This document shows positions 46,485-55,572 of a DNA stretch of 64,000 bases, in pieces. Both the position numbers and the translations under genes were made by a program. The notes under the pieces are model-generated. The model did no database searches and had not been told where the DNA came from. It saw only the letters and a program-made list of their open reading frames with translations. Each line of letters starts with the position of its first letter. The first letter of the stretch is position 1. This DNA comes from Paenibacillus bovis (GTDB taxonomy: Bacteria > Bacillota > Bacilli > Paenibacillales > Paenibacillaceae): positions 3,031,501-3,095,500 of the forward strand of contig NZ_CP013023.1 of assembly GCF_001421015.2 (NCBI RefSeq), in the 5' to 3' direction.

Positions 46485-47294
46485 ATGAAATGGGTTGGAC
46501 GTATTATCATGATCCTGTACGGGCTGCTGGTTGCAGCGCCACTGTACTTTGTAGTTGTATCTTCGTTCAAAACCAGCCAGGCCTTTTACGCGAATCCGCT
46601 GGGCTGGCCGGATACATGGAGTCTGCAGAACTTTATTCATATTTTTGATGCGCAGCCGATGCTGCAGTATTTCTGGAATAGCGCAAGGGTAACCTTATTT
46701 ACAGTCGTTATTGTATTGTTCCTGGGAAGTCTGATTTCCTACGCAATTGTGCGACTGGGTGGCAGACTGGGCAAGTTCGCTTTTGCCTACTTTGTAGCCG
46801 GATTGATTATTCCTTCACAGGTTATTATGCTGCCGCTATATTCACTGGTGCGTCAGCTCGGATGGTCGGACAGTCTGACCGCATTGACGGTCGTAACTGC
46901 TGCTGGGCTACTACCGCTGACAGTATTCACGCTAACTGGGTTTATGGAGATGCTAAGCAAGGAAATGATGGAAGCGGGAAGTATGGACGGAGCCGGAGAG
47001 TGGAAAATTTACTGGCGTCTGGTATTGCCTTTATCCGGTCCATCCCTGTCGGCTACAGCAGCGTTCCTGTTCGTTATGGTATGGAATGATCTGCTGATTC
47101 CACTCATGCTGCTGAACAGCACGGAAAAGCTAACGCTACCGCTGGCACTGATGCAGTTCCGAGGCGAATATGTCACAGATTATACAATGCTGCTGACAGG
47201 AGTCGTGATTACGGCACTGCCGATGGTCATCTTGTTTGTATTCCTGCAGCGTTTCTTTGTAACCGGTCTGACAGCAGGTTCGGTCAAAGGATAA
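46485..47294 (+). CDS. Sugar ABC transporter permease (MalG type)
   Basis: Second permease, 269 residues, six membrane segments, EAA loop KEMMEAGSMDGAGEWKIYWR. A GGGGTGAG ribosome site precedes the start. No ATP-binding subunit or glycosidase gene follows. CUT1 importers in Bacillales commonly share one genome-encoded ATPase (MsmX-like), which would explain the absence. A terminator hairpin lies about 90 nt after the stop. Confidence 0.93.
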   Translation: MKWVGRIIMILYGLLVAAPLYFVVVSSFKTSQAFYANPLGWPDTWSLQNFIHIFDAQPMLQYFWNSARVTLFTVVIVLFLGSLISYAIVRLGGRLGKFAFAYFVAGLIIPSQVIMLPLYSLVRQLGWSDSLTALTVVTAAGLLPLTVFTLTGFMEMLSKEMMEAGSMDGAGEWKIYWRLVLPLSGPSLSATAAFLFVMVWNDLLIPLMLLNSTEKLTLPLALMQFRGEYVTDYTMLLTGVVITALPMVILFVFLQRFFVTGLTAGSVKG

Positions 47295-47380
47295 AAAGCA
47301 TGGATATATGAAAGGAACTGCAAGTTGTAAGTTTGAAATGATTTTGTTATTTATAGGGATAGTCTTAATAGAATCAAAGA

Positions 47381-47432
47381 AAAGCCAGATGGATATCGGG
47401 AAAAGTAATTCCCGGGTCCAACCTGGCTTTTT
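47381..47432 (+). terminator. Intrinsic terminator of the sugar ABC operon
   Basis: AAAGCCAG pairs with CTGGCTTT, with an inner CGGG/CCCG helix and a T5 tail at the right. Confidence 0.82.
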
Positions 47433-47589
47433 GCATATTTTTTGGATTGTGATAGATATAGATATGCAGAAATAGAATCGCTGTATCCTAGCAGTGTATA
47501 AAGTGCAAGGCAACGCAAAGTAACACCAGCAGACCCCGGTTAAACTGCATAAAGATTCTAACGGTTCAACTCCGTGAAATTGGCGGAAG

Positions 47590-48276
47590 TTAGCTGACAA
47601 TGCCTTGCCGGATAGCGACTACGGCTGCCTGGGTACGGTCTTTGACACCTAGCTTCTGGATAATATTATGCACATGGGTTTTGACTGTACTTTCGGATAC
47701 ATACAGATCGGCAGCTATCTCAAAATTGCGTTTGCCATAGGCGACCGCCTGCAGCACCTCCAGCTCTCGCTCGGTCAGCGGCTCCGCCAGCGGGATGGAG
47801 GCGACAGAGGAGTCGTCGCCATTTTGCACCGAGAGAGGACGGCCGAGCAGCTCGACCAGCGCACTACCGGCTGTTGTTGTATTGTAAATGGCGCCGCCTG
47901 CACAGACGGAGCGAATACCCTGAATCATTTCATTCATATCAATATCCTTGAGCAGATAACCGGAGGCTCCTGCACGGATACCATCAATAACATATTCCTG
48001 TACATCAAAGGTAGTCAGCAGCACAATCTTGATCTCCGGCTGATGCTGCAAAATAGCACGGGTTGCTTCAATACCGGTCATACCGGGCATCTGGATGTCC
48101 ATCAGAATCAGGTCCGGCTGGTATTCACTGGTAAGTGCCACCGCTTCATCGCCGGTGGATGCCTCGGTAACAACCTGCATATCGGGCTGTAGATCCAGAA
48201 TATAACGGATACCTTGACGGATCAGGGACTGGTCATCAGCCAGCATAATACGAATAGGACGGTCAGGCTGGTTCAT
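47590..48276 (-). CDS. NarL/LuxR-family response regulator
   Basis: A 228-residue response regulator. The receiver covers about 8-125 (MLADDQSL acidic pair, LILMDIQMPG acceptor Asp, YLLKDI Lys). The LuxR helix-turn-helix covers about 162-222 (LTERELEVLQAVAYGKRNFE, VSESTVKTHVHNIIQKL). It is paired with the kinase encoded immediately upstream (14-nt gap). AAAGGAG precedes the start. It probably controls the adjacent membrane protein or an efflux or envelope target; the target is unknown. Confidence 0.93.
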   Translation of the reverse strand: MNQPDRPIRIMLADDQSLIRQGIRYILDLQPDMQVVTEASTGDEAVALTSEYQPDLILMDIQMPGMTGIEATRAILQHQPEIKIVLLTTFDVQEYVIDGIRAGASGYLLKDIDMNEMIQGIRSVCAGGAIYNTTTAGSALVELLGRPLSVQNGDDSSVASIPLAEPLTERELEVLQAVAYGKRNFEIAADLYVSESTVKTHVHNIIQKLGVKDRTQAAVVAIRQGIVS

Positions 48277-48290
48277 GGCATACTCCTTTG

Positions 48291-49469
48291 TTATTCATGA
48301 TGTATTGCAAATGATAGCGGCAGGCGGGCTTCGACGATCAGGCCGCCGCCTTCGCGTGCGCGGAAAATACATTGACCCTGCAGCTGCTCGCAGCGCCGGA
48401 TCATATTTTGCAGACCAAAGCCGTGGGTTAAAGGTGTCTCCTCGCGGTATATTCCATTATCCGCAATACGCATAATCACCTGATCACCCAGTTGATTAAT
48501 GGTCACGTCTACGACCGAAGCCTCGGCATGGCGAACAATATTGGTTAGCGATTCCTGCAGGATGCGGTACAGAATGCCATCGACCGCTTCGCCCCACTGG
48601 GAATCGGCGGCATCCGCCTGGAAATTCAGTGTAATCCCCGAACGCTCGGCGACCTGGGAAGCAAGTGTATGCAGTTCATTGACCCCGCGTTCACTGACCG
48701 ACCAGTCTCTTACGACACTACGCACTTCAGCGAGTCCCTGCCGGGAAACGTCCAGCAGCTGGTTGACAGTATGCTCGGCCTGATCTGGATTCTGGCGGAT
48801 CATCCACTTCAGTGCCTGCAACTGCACGATCAGGGAAGTAAAATGATGACCCAACCCATCATGGATCTCGCCGGCAATCCGGGTACGTTCGGCCAGTGCA
48901 GCGTAGCGGATCGACTGCAGCGCATTTTCCTGCAGTTCATTATGGGCATGCTTCAGCTCGTTGTGCACGGTCTCCAGCTCCTGCAGCTGTTCACTGTTAA
49001 TGCGAAGTACCGAGATATACCGGTAAATGCTATGTACGCCAAAATAAATACTTACCAGCGAGATCAGCATGGAATACGGAAACCCGCGATCATAATCCGC
49101 AATCAGCATCAATACACCGGTTAACAGGGCAAAAAAGGAAGCAATACTTTTCTCGCGTACCGATATGGTACAAAGAATAGCAAACCATACCCAGAGCAGC
49201 GCCAAAAAGTTGGCAGGAGCATTAGCCATGCGTTCATTAACGAACATCATGACATACAAAAACAAACTGAATGCAATAATAAAAAGCGTATGAAGCTTGA
49301 GGGGAGCCCATGTCAGAATGACAAAAATCAGCATGGTCACTGTATAGATCGACCAGATAAAAAAGGACTCCCGGAAATAGATGGTAAAGCAGCTGTACAG
49401 CATAATGATGGTGACAGAAAGACGGAATACCAGCGAGTGGTTGCCCATCAGCCTGTTCAGATTGTCCAT
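48291..49469 (-). CDS. Sensor histidine kinase (HisKA_3, DesK/LiaS-like)
   Basis: A 392-residue membrane kinase. About six N-terminal helices (residues 10-155) are followed by a coiled-coil linker (INSEQLQELETVHNELKHAH). HisKA_3 has the acceptor His in GEIHDGLGHHFTSLIVQLQA, and HATPase_c has IADNGIYRE and GFGLQNMIRRCEQL. It lacks a large extracellular sensor, so it probably senses the membrane itself. A GGAAGGA site is well placed. It is co-transcribed with the response regulator. Confidence 0.92.
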   Translation of the reverse strand: MDNLNRLMGNHSLVFRLSVTIIMLYSCFTIYFRESFFIWSIYTVTMLIFVILTWAPLKLHTLFIIAFSLFLYVMMFVNERMANAPANFLALLWVWFAILCTISVREKSIASFFALLTGVLMLIADYDRGFPYSMLISLVSIYFGVHSIYRYISVLRINSEQLQELETVHNELKHAHNELQENALQSIRYAALAERTRIAGEIHDGLGHHFTSLIVQLQALKWMIRQNPDQAEHTVNQLLDVSRQGLAEVRSVVRDWSVSERGVNELHTLASQVAERSGITLNFQADAADSQWGEAVDGILYRILQESLTNIVRHAEASVVDVTINQLGDQVIMRIADNGIYREETPLTHGFGLQNMIRRCEQLQGQCIFRAREGGGLIVEARLPLSFAIHHE

Positions 49470-49517
49470 ACGATTAATTCCTTCCCGCAGTGTTACTCTT
49501 TGCTGAAGCTGACGGTA

Positions 49518-49946
49518 TCAGATTCCATGAATCAGCCGGTTATAATCAAGATAAATCATAATGCGGGTAGTAACGACATTGGCCAGGGCTACAATCAGCA
49601 GGCTGTTGGATATCAATGTGGCCGCATCGCTGTGATGGGGCAGCAGATACCCTGAATCAATCAAATAACCGATGAATACGCGTACAGCAATCAGCACGAG
49701 TACAATAATCATGCTGGTAATAGAAGATTGCGTTACAATTTTACCATTTATAGGGTCCTGATGAACAGTATGGGATCGGGAACGAAGCCAGCCTATCATA
49801 GCGCCGATACTTATACTGACAAATAATATAATTTCCATGATCAGGCCGCCTGACAGCATAGGCTGAATCTGGGGAGACACAGCATACAGCAGAATTGCCG
49901 GCAGCAGGAATAGTTGAATCGGACGTACTTCCTTGACTCTGGCCAT
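49518..49946 (-). CDS. CcdC-like/DUF1453 membrane protein
   Basis: A 142-residue protein with four hydrophobic segments and the family-like N-terminus RVKEVRPIQLFLLPAILLY. A short loop DPINGKIVTQSS follows, then RVFIGYLID. Similar proteins are often encoded beside two-component systems, as here (first gene of the -/HK/RR set, 48 nt before the kinase). Function unknown. The ribosome site is weak. Confidence 0.75.
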   Translation of the reverse strand: MARVKEVRPIQLFLLPAILLYAVSPQIQPMLSGGLIMEIILFVSISIGAMIGWLRSRSHTVHQDPINGKIVTQSSITSMIIVLVLIAVRVFIGYLIDSGYLLPHHSDAATLISNSLLIVALANVVTTRIMIYLDYNRLIHGI

Positions 49947-49985
49947 AGGATCACTCGCTTTCTGTAGATGGAGAGATAGGAATTA

Positions 49986-50177
49986 TCAGCAGTAGGAGCG
50001 GATAAATATCCCGCCAATCATGAAGTTAATTCCAGTATAATCCGTAATGATCTGTGCTTCATCGGTGGTTGGATGGATTTCGTCCCAGCTGTTCTCCACC
50101 TCCAGATGGAGCGAAGAATCCGCGGATGAATAGAACCTTTTGATAAGTGTATAGAATTTATTGATTAGCAGATGCAT
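49986..50177 (-). CDS. Possible 63-residue hypothetical protein
   Basis: A 63-codon frame ending 39 nt before the CcdC-like gene. GGAG lies only 4 nt from its ATG, which is tight. The sequence (HLEVENSWDEIHPTTDEAQI) has no family I recognise. It may be the first, weakly translated gene of the two-component operon, or chance. Confidence 0.25.
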   Translation of the reverse strand: MHLLINKFYTLIKRFYSSADSSLHLEVENSWDEIHPTTDEAQIITDYTGINFMIGGIFIRSYC

Positions 50178-50413
50178 TGCGCTCCGGCGTAACGGATGCT
50201 AGACTTTATTCAAGTTTTAACCAACTTAAATGGTCGGAATTATCGGATATAGTCTGGATGGCATGTTGCCAAGGATTGCAGGGATGACCGCTGCTCATCT
50301 ACTATCCGGTATGCAATGTCCAACTGGGGGAATCTGTAAAGCTCAACAGTATTAATTTTCAATGCTGCGTTATTCTCGCTGCATGATTATTCAAAATCAA
50401 AGGGGTGCTGTAC

Positions 50414-51553
50414 ATGATCACTGTAAAAGCTCCATCGGTCTATCTGAACGAGTCGAATTTGCTGGCTGCAAGCGGCTCACATATACGAGCGTTAGGCAGT
50501 AGTGCTCTTATTATCGGCGGCTATACGGCACTCGAGAAAGTTACACCTGCTCTGCTGCCGGCACTGGACGAGGCAGGAGTGAGCTATCATCTGCAGCCTT
50601 TTCAGGGACAATGCACCCGTGAAGAAATTCAGGCATATGCGGGGATAGCGCGCAAGGTTCAGGTTCAGCTGATTATTGGTGCGGGTGGAGGCAAAGTACT
50701 GGATCTGGCAAAAGGAGTAGCCGAACAGGCAGGACTGCCAGTGGTGACGATTCCGACGATCCCGGCTACCTGCGCAGCATGGTCGGCGCTCACTGTACTG
50801 TATAACGAGCGTGGTAATGCCGCCGGATATTGGCCGCTGCGTCGCTCACCGGATCTGGTACTGACAGATACAGCGCTGCTGGCGGCGGCACCTGCCCGGT
50901 ATCTGGCAGCAGGGATCGGGGATACGCTGGTTAAATGGCACGAATTTGCTGTCAATCTAAATGGCAACTATTCCAGTCTGGCCCTGCGCAGCAGCGTCGC
51001 TACCGCTCGTCTGGCACTGGAGATTCTGGAAGAGCACGCACTCGATGTATATGAGCAGGCTCCTCTACAGCAGGTGACTCCAGCTTTTATACAGGTAACA
51101 GATGCCATTATTGTACTGGCAGGTCTGGTAGGGAGTATCCAGGATGGATCGGTGCATGCAGCAATCGCGCATGGACTGCATGACAGCCTGACCCGATTGG
51201 AAGATACCCATCGTAGTCTGCATGGGGAAAAGGTAGCTTTTGGACTGCTTACCCAGTGGCAGCTGGAACAAAAGGAATACAAGGAACTGCATCGACTGGC
51301 TTCGCTGCTGCATCAGCTGGATCTGCCTGTGACATTGAGGCAGCTGGGTATTGAAAGCGAACGGGAGCAGGCAGCCAGACAAATTGCCGAAGGATTAACG
51401 CTGCGGGAAGGTGCTGAACGTCATCTGGCTTTTGCAGTTCATATCGATGCAGTCACCCGTGCTATTCTGGAGGCGGATGAGCTCGGAACGCAGCTGATTG
51501 CCTCGACAGCCGATCGGCAGCAAAAGTTATCAGGGAGTGTGATTGTTCGATAA
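50414..51553 (+). CDS. Iron-containing alcohol dehydrogenase/glycerol dehydrogenase-family protein (HcxA-like)
   Basis: NAD(P)-dependent, metal-dependent dehydrogenase of 379 residues. The nucleotide-binding motif is GAGGGKVLDLAKG (about 92-104) and TIPTIPATCAAWSALT follows. Metal ligands are in the usual order: Asp in GIGDTLVKWHE, His in AIAHGLHDSL and His in LHGEKVAFG. Glycerol dehydrogenase and the E. coli hydroxy-acid dehydrogenase HcxA (YbdH) share this layout; the substrate is unknown. The start at 50414 follows AAAGGGGTG. It is the first gene of a run leading into the sulfonate-type importer, 63 nt away, so a role in sulfur-compound breakdown is possible. Confidence 0.85.
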   Translation: MITVKAPSVYLNESNLLAASGSHIRALGSSALIIGGYTALEKVTPALLPALDEAGVSYHLQPFQGQCTREEIQAYAGIARKVQVQLIIGAGGGKVLDLAKGVAEQAGLPVVTIPTIPATCAAWSALTVLYNERGNAAGYWPLRRSPDLVLTDTALLAAAPARYLAAGIGDTLVKWHEFAVNLNGNYSSLALRSSVATARLALEILEEHALDVYEQAPLQQVTPAFIQVTDAIIVLAGLVGSIQDGSVHAAIAHGLHDSLTRLEDTHRSLHGEKVAFGLLTQWQLEQKEYKELHRLASLLHQLDLPVTLRQLGIESEREQAARQIAEGLTLREGAERHLAFAVHIDAVTRAILEADELGTQLIASTADRQQKLSGSVIVR

Positions 51554-51616
51554 ACGATTCTACTGTCCCATTTATATCTAGACCGATTGATTTTAAACAA
51601 GAAAAGGTGATGATTC

Positions 51617-52639
51617 TTGAAACAACGTATAAACCATCTTTTGTTGCCAATGGTATTGCTGGCTCTGCTGATCCTGATGTCAGGCTGCTCGGATACATCC
51701 AATGAGTCCTCTTCCGGTGAAGCAGCGGCTGCCGGCGAAGTAACGATCCGTGTCGGTCAGACGGGCTGGGGCAATCTGGAGGAAGGCTTGAAAGCGGCCG
51801 GATTGGACGATACACCTTACCATGTAGAATACAGCGTTTTCCAGGGAGGTAATCTGATTCTGGAAGCGATGGCCGCCGGACAGGTCGATTTTGGTATTAC
51901 AAGCGAGATTCCGCCTATTTTTGCTTCCCAGGCAGCTGGTGGTGGCGGCTTCAAAGTCGTTGCAGTACAGGAAGGAAATACGCTTAATCAGGAGCTGGTA
52001 GTCGCGCAGGGGTCACCGATTCATAGCGTTGCAGATCTCAAAGGTAAAAAGGTTGCTTTTGTCAAAAATACTACAGCTCATTACTTCTTGCTCAAAATGC
52101 TGGAAGAAGCAGGGCTCAAATGGCAGGATATCGATGCAGTGGAACTGTCCACAGCAGATGGTCTGAGTGCACTGATCAGCGGTAAAGTCGATGCTCTCGC
52201 AAGTTATGGCAATGCGATTATCTCTGCGCATCAGAAGCAGGCCGTCACAATTGCCAGTGCCAAAGATATTCTGTCCGGCAGTTTTCTCGTGAATGTATCG
52301 GACAGTGCAATCGCAGATAGTGCTAGGCAAAAAGCGATTGCCGATTATCTAAAACGAATCAACCAATTCCATGAGTGGTCCCGCAGTCATGTACAGAAAT
52401 GGGCGCAGATTACAGCAGATGCAACTCATCAGCCGGTAGAGCAGGCGCTGCAAACCCTGCAGGAAGGAGAAGCCCAGCGTCCCAGTCGTATTATTGCAGC
52501 TTCGGCAGAGACTATCCGGTCAGAGCAGGATGTGGCTGATACATTCAGCAAGGCAGGGGTATTGTCCAAGCCGGTCACCGTATCTACTTTCTGGAGTGAT
52601 GCGTTCAGCTCCGGTCTATCCACAGCTCCAAAATCATAA
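51617..52639 (+). CDS. ssuA: ABC transporter substrate-binding lipoprotein, sulfonate type (SsuA-like)
   Basis: A 340-residue lipoprotein (lipobox LILMSGC) of the NMT1/SsuA group. Features are TIRVGQTGWGNLEEGLKAAG, GGNLILEAMAAGQVDFGITS, and DLKGKKVAFVKNTTAHYFLL with the anion-contacting segment. It would bind an aliphatic sulfonate, taurine or another organosulfur compound outside the cell. Translation starts at TTG 51617 after AAGGTGATG. The permease and ATPase genes follow in the same direction. Confidence 0.87.
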   Translation: MKQRINHLLLPMVLLALLILMSGCSDTSNESSSGEAAAAGEVTIRVGQTGWGNLEEGLKAAGLDDTPYHVEYSVFQGGNLILEAMAAGQVDFGITSEIPPIFASQAAGGGGFKVVAVQEGNTLNQELVVAQGSPIHSVADLKGKKVAFVKNTTAHYFLLKMLEEAGLKWQDIDAVELSTADGLSALISGKVDALASYGNAIISAHQKQAVTIASAKDILSGSFLVNVSDSAIADSARQKAIADYLKRINQFHEWSRSHVQKWAQITADATHQPVEQALQTLQEGEAQRPSRIIAASAETIRSEQDVADTFSKAGVLSKPVTVSTFWSDAFSSGLSTAPKS

Positions 52640-52674
52640 CAGCGATATTACAAGACGATAAAGGAGGTCATTGC

Positions 52675-53592
52675 GTGTCCTCAAAAAGTATAACTTCTCC
52701 GGCACCGGCACTTCAGGAACAGCCTGCTATTCAGACAGCTGCAGAAAATAACGTCAATCGTGAATCTCGATCTTCTGCGGCAGCATCCCCAAAGCAGCGC
52801 TATGAAAATGGTGGCACATCACTGGGAAAAAGATGGTTCAACCGGCTGCTGCCATTTGGTCTGCCATTGCTGCTGCTTATTGCCTGGCAGCTGCTGACCA
52901 CTACCGGATGGATTGCCGGAAATATACTACCGACACCAGCAGAAGTAGTCCGTGCACTGATCCGGCTGCTCGGTACAGGAGAACTGGTAGAAAATATTGC
53001 TGTCAGCACAAGCCGCGCCCTGAGTGGATTTGCCATCGGAGGCGGTCTGGGATTCCTGCTCGGTGTAGTGAATGGGATTTCGCAGCTGTCCGAGAAAATA
53101 TCGGATTCATCGATCCAGATGATTCGCAATATCCCCCACCTGTCGCTGATTCCGCTCGTAATCGTCTGGTTTGGAATCGGTGAGGAGGCCAAGCTGTTTC
53201 TTGTATCGTTGGGTGTATTTTTCCCGATATATCTTAATACATTTCACGGTATTCGTTCGGTAGACCGCGGACTCGTCGAAATGGGCAAAGTGTACGGATT
53301 GGGTCGGCTGGCGCTATATGCGCATATTATTCTGCCAGGTGCACTGCCATCGATTCTTGTCGGTATCCGTTATGCGCTTGGTATTATGTGGCTGACCCTG
53401 ATTGTTGCAGAGACGGTGGCAGCCGATGCAGGGATTGGCTATATGGCGATGAACGCACGGGAATTTATGCAAATGGATGTCATTGTACTCAGTATTCTTC
53501 TGTATGCGCTGCTCGGCAAGCTGTCCGATAGTATCGCGAAGCTGCTGGAAAAGCGCTGGCTGCGCTGGAATCCAGTGCTATCCCGTAAATAA
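52675..53592 (+). CDS. ssuC: ABC transporter permease, sulfonate type (SsuC-like)
   Basis: A 305-residue inner-membrane permease. The N-terminal 55 residues are polar and Ser/Ala/Gln-rich, longer than usual. Six hydrophobic segments follow. The family loop VDRGLVEMGKVYGLGRLALY contacts the ATPase. It starts at GTG 52675 behind AAAGGAGG. It assembles with the adjacent SsuA- and SsuB-like products. Confidence 0.9.
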   Translation: MSSKSITSPAPALQEQPAIQTAAENNVNRESRSSAAASPKQRYENGGTSLGKRWFNRLLPFGLPLLLLIAWQLLTTTGWIAGNILPTPAEVVRALIRLLGTGELVENIAVSTSRALSGFAIGGGLGFLLGVVNGISQLSEKISDSSIQMIRNIPHLSLIPLVIVWFGIGEEAKLFLVSLGVFFPIYLNTFHGIRSVDRGLVEMGKVYGLGRLALYAHIILPGALPSILVGIRYALGIMWLTLIVAETVAADAGIGYMAMNAREFMQMDVIVLSILLYALLGKLSDSIAKLLEKRWLRWNPVLSRK

Positions 53593-53613
53593 ACAGTCAA
53601 AGGAGAACAAGCA

Positions 53614-54402
53614 ATGACCGTGGATCAGGCAGCTTTTCTGAATGTACATCATATCGGTAAACGGTTTGGAGAGCGGCAGATTCTGTCGCAGGTGGATATT
53701 ACGATTGAGCGGGGAGAGTTCGTCGCGATTGTCGGACGCAGCGGCTGTGGCAAAAGTACGCTGCTGCGTCTGATAGCCGGATTGGAGCAGCCTACTAGCG
53801 GACAGATCAGCATCAATCGCACAGCCCCGGGTTCTTCGGCAGCAGCGTCTGACAGGCCGCGTTCAACAAGGTTTCTGTTTCAGGAATCCAGGCTGCTGCC
53901 ATGGAAAACAGTGCTGGATAATGTAAGGCTGGGCATTCCGGACAAAAACAGGAATACTGCCCGTGAAGCCCTGGCACAGGTAGGATTAGCCGATCGGGAA
54001 AAGGAATGGCCGGGCGTACTCTCCGGCGGGCAAAAACAGCGGGTTGCTCTGGCACGGGCACTGGCCAGTCATCCGGATCTGCTGCTGCTGGATGAACCTC
54101 TCGGCGCGCTTGATGCACTCACGCGTATCGAAATGCAGCAGCTGATCGAACGGCTCTGGGTCGAGCAGGGATTAACGGTTGTACTGGTTACCCATGATGT
54201 GAGTGAAGCAGTTGCTCTGGCGGATCGTGTACTGCTGATTGAAGAAGGACATATTGCACTGAATGTGCGCATCACTTTGGATCGACCGCGGGAACGGAAT
54301 AGCGGATTTGCTCATTTTGAGAACCAGATTCTGGGCAGATTGCTCCAGCAAGATAGCAAAACGCCGCTGCCCATCATTAGACAGCCCAATTTTTCGATAT
54401 AG
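53614..54402 (+). CDS. ssuB: ABC transporter ATP-binding protein, sulfonate type (SsuB-like)
   Basis: A 262-residue ATPase. Walker A is [10 protein letters not shown]-loop [11 protein letters not shown] (the LLPW form typical of SsuB/TauB), signature [15 protein letters not shown], Walker [13 protein letters not shown], and switch His VTHDVSEA. It energises the importer encoded by the two preceding genes. AAAGGAG precedes the start, 21 nt after ssuC. Confidence 0.93.
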   Translation: MTVDQAAFLNVHHIGKRFGERQILSQVDITIERGEFVAIVGRSGCGKSTLLRLIAGLEQPTSGQISINRTAPGSSAAASDRPRSTRFLFQESRLLPWKTVLDNVRLGIPDKNRNTAREALAQVGLADREKEWPGVLSGGQKQRVALARALASHPDLLLLDEPLGALDALTRIEMQQLIERLWVEQGLTVVLVTHDVSEAVALADRVLLIEEGHIALNVRITLDRPRERNSGFAHFENQILGRLLQQDSKTPLPIIRQPNFSI

Positions 54403-54447
54403 CACGCACATAGTGGTACCATACACCCTTTACAAGGAGGAATATCC

Positions 54448-55140
54448 ATGACTTTTACCGGATCCAAGCCAACCAAGCAGCAAATTCCTGCCGAGCCTTC
54501 TCTGTCTACACAACCATCGTCGGATTATAATTCCAAACCTGCCGACAGCAGTCAGGATACAGCTTATTCCACTGTACGGCCAACAGCTTCAGTTGATCGG
54601 CAGACTGATATTGTTCTCCGTCAGGCTATAGCGGAAGATGCGGAGGAATTACTGCAGGTCATACTGGATGCGTACGAACCGCTGCGTCAGCTGCAGATTC
54701 CTTTTCCGGCCGGTTACGCGACACTGGAGATGATTCAGGATAATATTGCCGCACATGAATGCTATATTCTGATCAAGCAAGGGAGGATTGCCGCGACGGT
54801 TACCCTGGATCGGGATCATCAGCCGCGGCTGCAGGAACTGAGCAGCCTGCCGTTTATCCGCTGGTTTGCCGTTGGACCGGATTTCAAAGGGCAGGGGTAT
54901 GGAGCCCAGCTGCTGAACTGGCTGGAACAGGAAATTATAGCTGGCAAGCATGGTCAGCCCGGAGTAATGCTAGCAACAGCAACCCGTCACCCATGGCTGG
55001 CACCGATGTACGAGCGACGTGGTTATTATACTTTTTATGATGAAACCCATAACGGCGAGCATATTGTTTTTATGGCCAAACTGCTGGACCCTGCACAGAA
55101 ATTACAATCATTTATCCATACGACTACGGGAGGGAAATAA
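54448..55140 (+). CDS. snaA: GNAT N-acetyltransferase, probable S-alkylcysteine acetyltransferase (SnaA/YtmI-like)
   Basis: A 230-residue acetyltransferase. A disordered Ser/Thr/Pro/Gln-rich N-terminus (about 1-52) precedes a complete GNAT fold. It has an acceptor-side strand with AYEPLRQLQIPFPAGYA, RIAATVTLDRD, and the acetyl-CoA pyrophosphate loop VGPDFKGQGYGAQLL. The gene stands directly before glutaredoxin-like and NtaA-type genes, as snaA relatives do in the B. subtilis ytmI cluster. SnaA acetylates S-modified cysteines there. The role here is inferred from this context. AAGGAGG precedes the start; the next gene begins immediately after the stop. Confidence 0.8.
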   Translation: MTFTGSKPTKQQIPAEPSLSTQPSSDYNSKPADSSQDTAYSTVRPTASVDRQTDIVLRQAIAEDAEELLQVILDAYEPLRQLQIPFPAGYATLEMIQDNIAAHECYILIKQGRIAATVTLDRDHQPRLQELSSLPFIRWFAVGPDFKGQGYGAQLLNWLEQEIIAGKHGQPGVMLATATRHPWLAPMYERRGYYTFYDETHNGEHIVFMAKLLDPAQKLQSFIHTTTGGK

Positions 55141-55141
55141 C

Positions 55142-55435
55142 ATGTCCACCATCACTCAACCGGTTACGCATATTATTGTCTGGAGCAAAACAGGCTGCCA
55201 CTTTTGCCAGGAAATCAAAACCTATCTGGAAATAAACGGGTATACCTATACCAATCTGGAAGTCGCCGGCAATGATGTGCTGCGTGATGTACTGGAAGCC
55301 AAATATGGTATCCGGCATGTCCCGGTCGTGGAAGTAGGCGGCAATGGACAATATACGGCTCTGCTGGAGCCGGATCTGGAGAAGCTGCAGTATCTGCTGA
55401 ACAGCACGCAGGTAGAAGAGAGCAGGGTACAGTGA
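55142..55435 (+). CDS. cmoI: Glutaredoxin-like protein (CmoI/YtnI-like)
   Basis: A 97-residue thioredoxin-fold protein with the redox motif CHFC at about residues 17-20 (WSKTGCHFCQEIKTYLE) and cis-Pro region GIRHVPVVEVGG. The size and neighbours match YtnI (CmoI) of the B. subtilis S-alkylcysteine salvage operon. It probably handles a thiol or disulfide intermediate. Start 55142 has GGGAGGG. It begins one nucleotide after the acetyltransferase stop, indicating tight co-translation. Confidence 0.82.
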   Translation: MSTITQPVTHIIVWSKTGCHFCQEIKTYLEINGYTYTNLEVAGNDVLRDVLEAKYGIRHVPVVEVGGNGQYTALLEPDLEKLQYLLNSTQVEESRVQ

Positions 55436-55572
55436 AGCGACAGGATATACAGAGCGGCTTTTGAATAATAACTAACCGGATCAGATGGATTGGGTGCTAC
55501 CTAATACTATCAAATACTTATCAAATACGATTATTTCTACTATTGGGCCTGTGGGCAGAGAGGATGACGGCA

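Noticed and set aside
47307..47474. 55-codon frame after the sugar ABC operon
   Set aside because: It spans the operon terminator hairpin and has no ribosome site.
50178..50413. Possible SAM (S-box) riboswitch or CymR site upstream of the sulfur locus
   Set aside because: No S-box core motifs are present. One GGAATTAT element recalls part of a CymR site, but the other half is missing, so I do not claim it.
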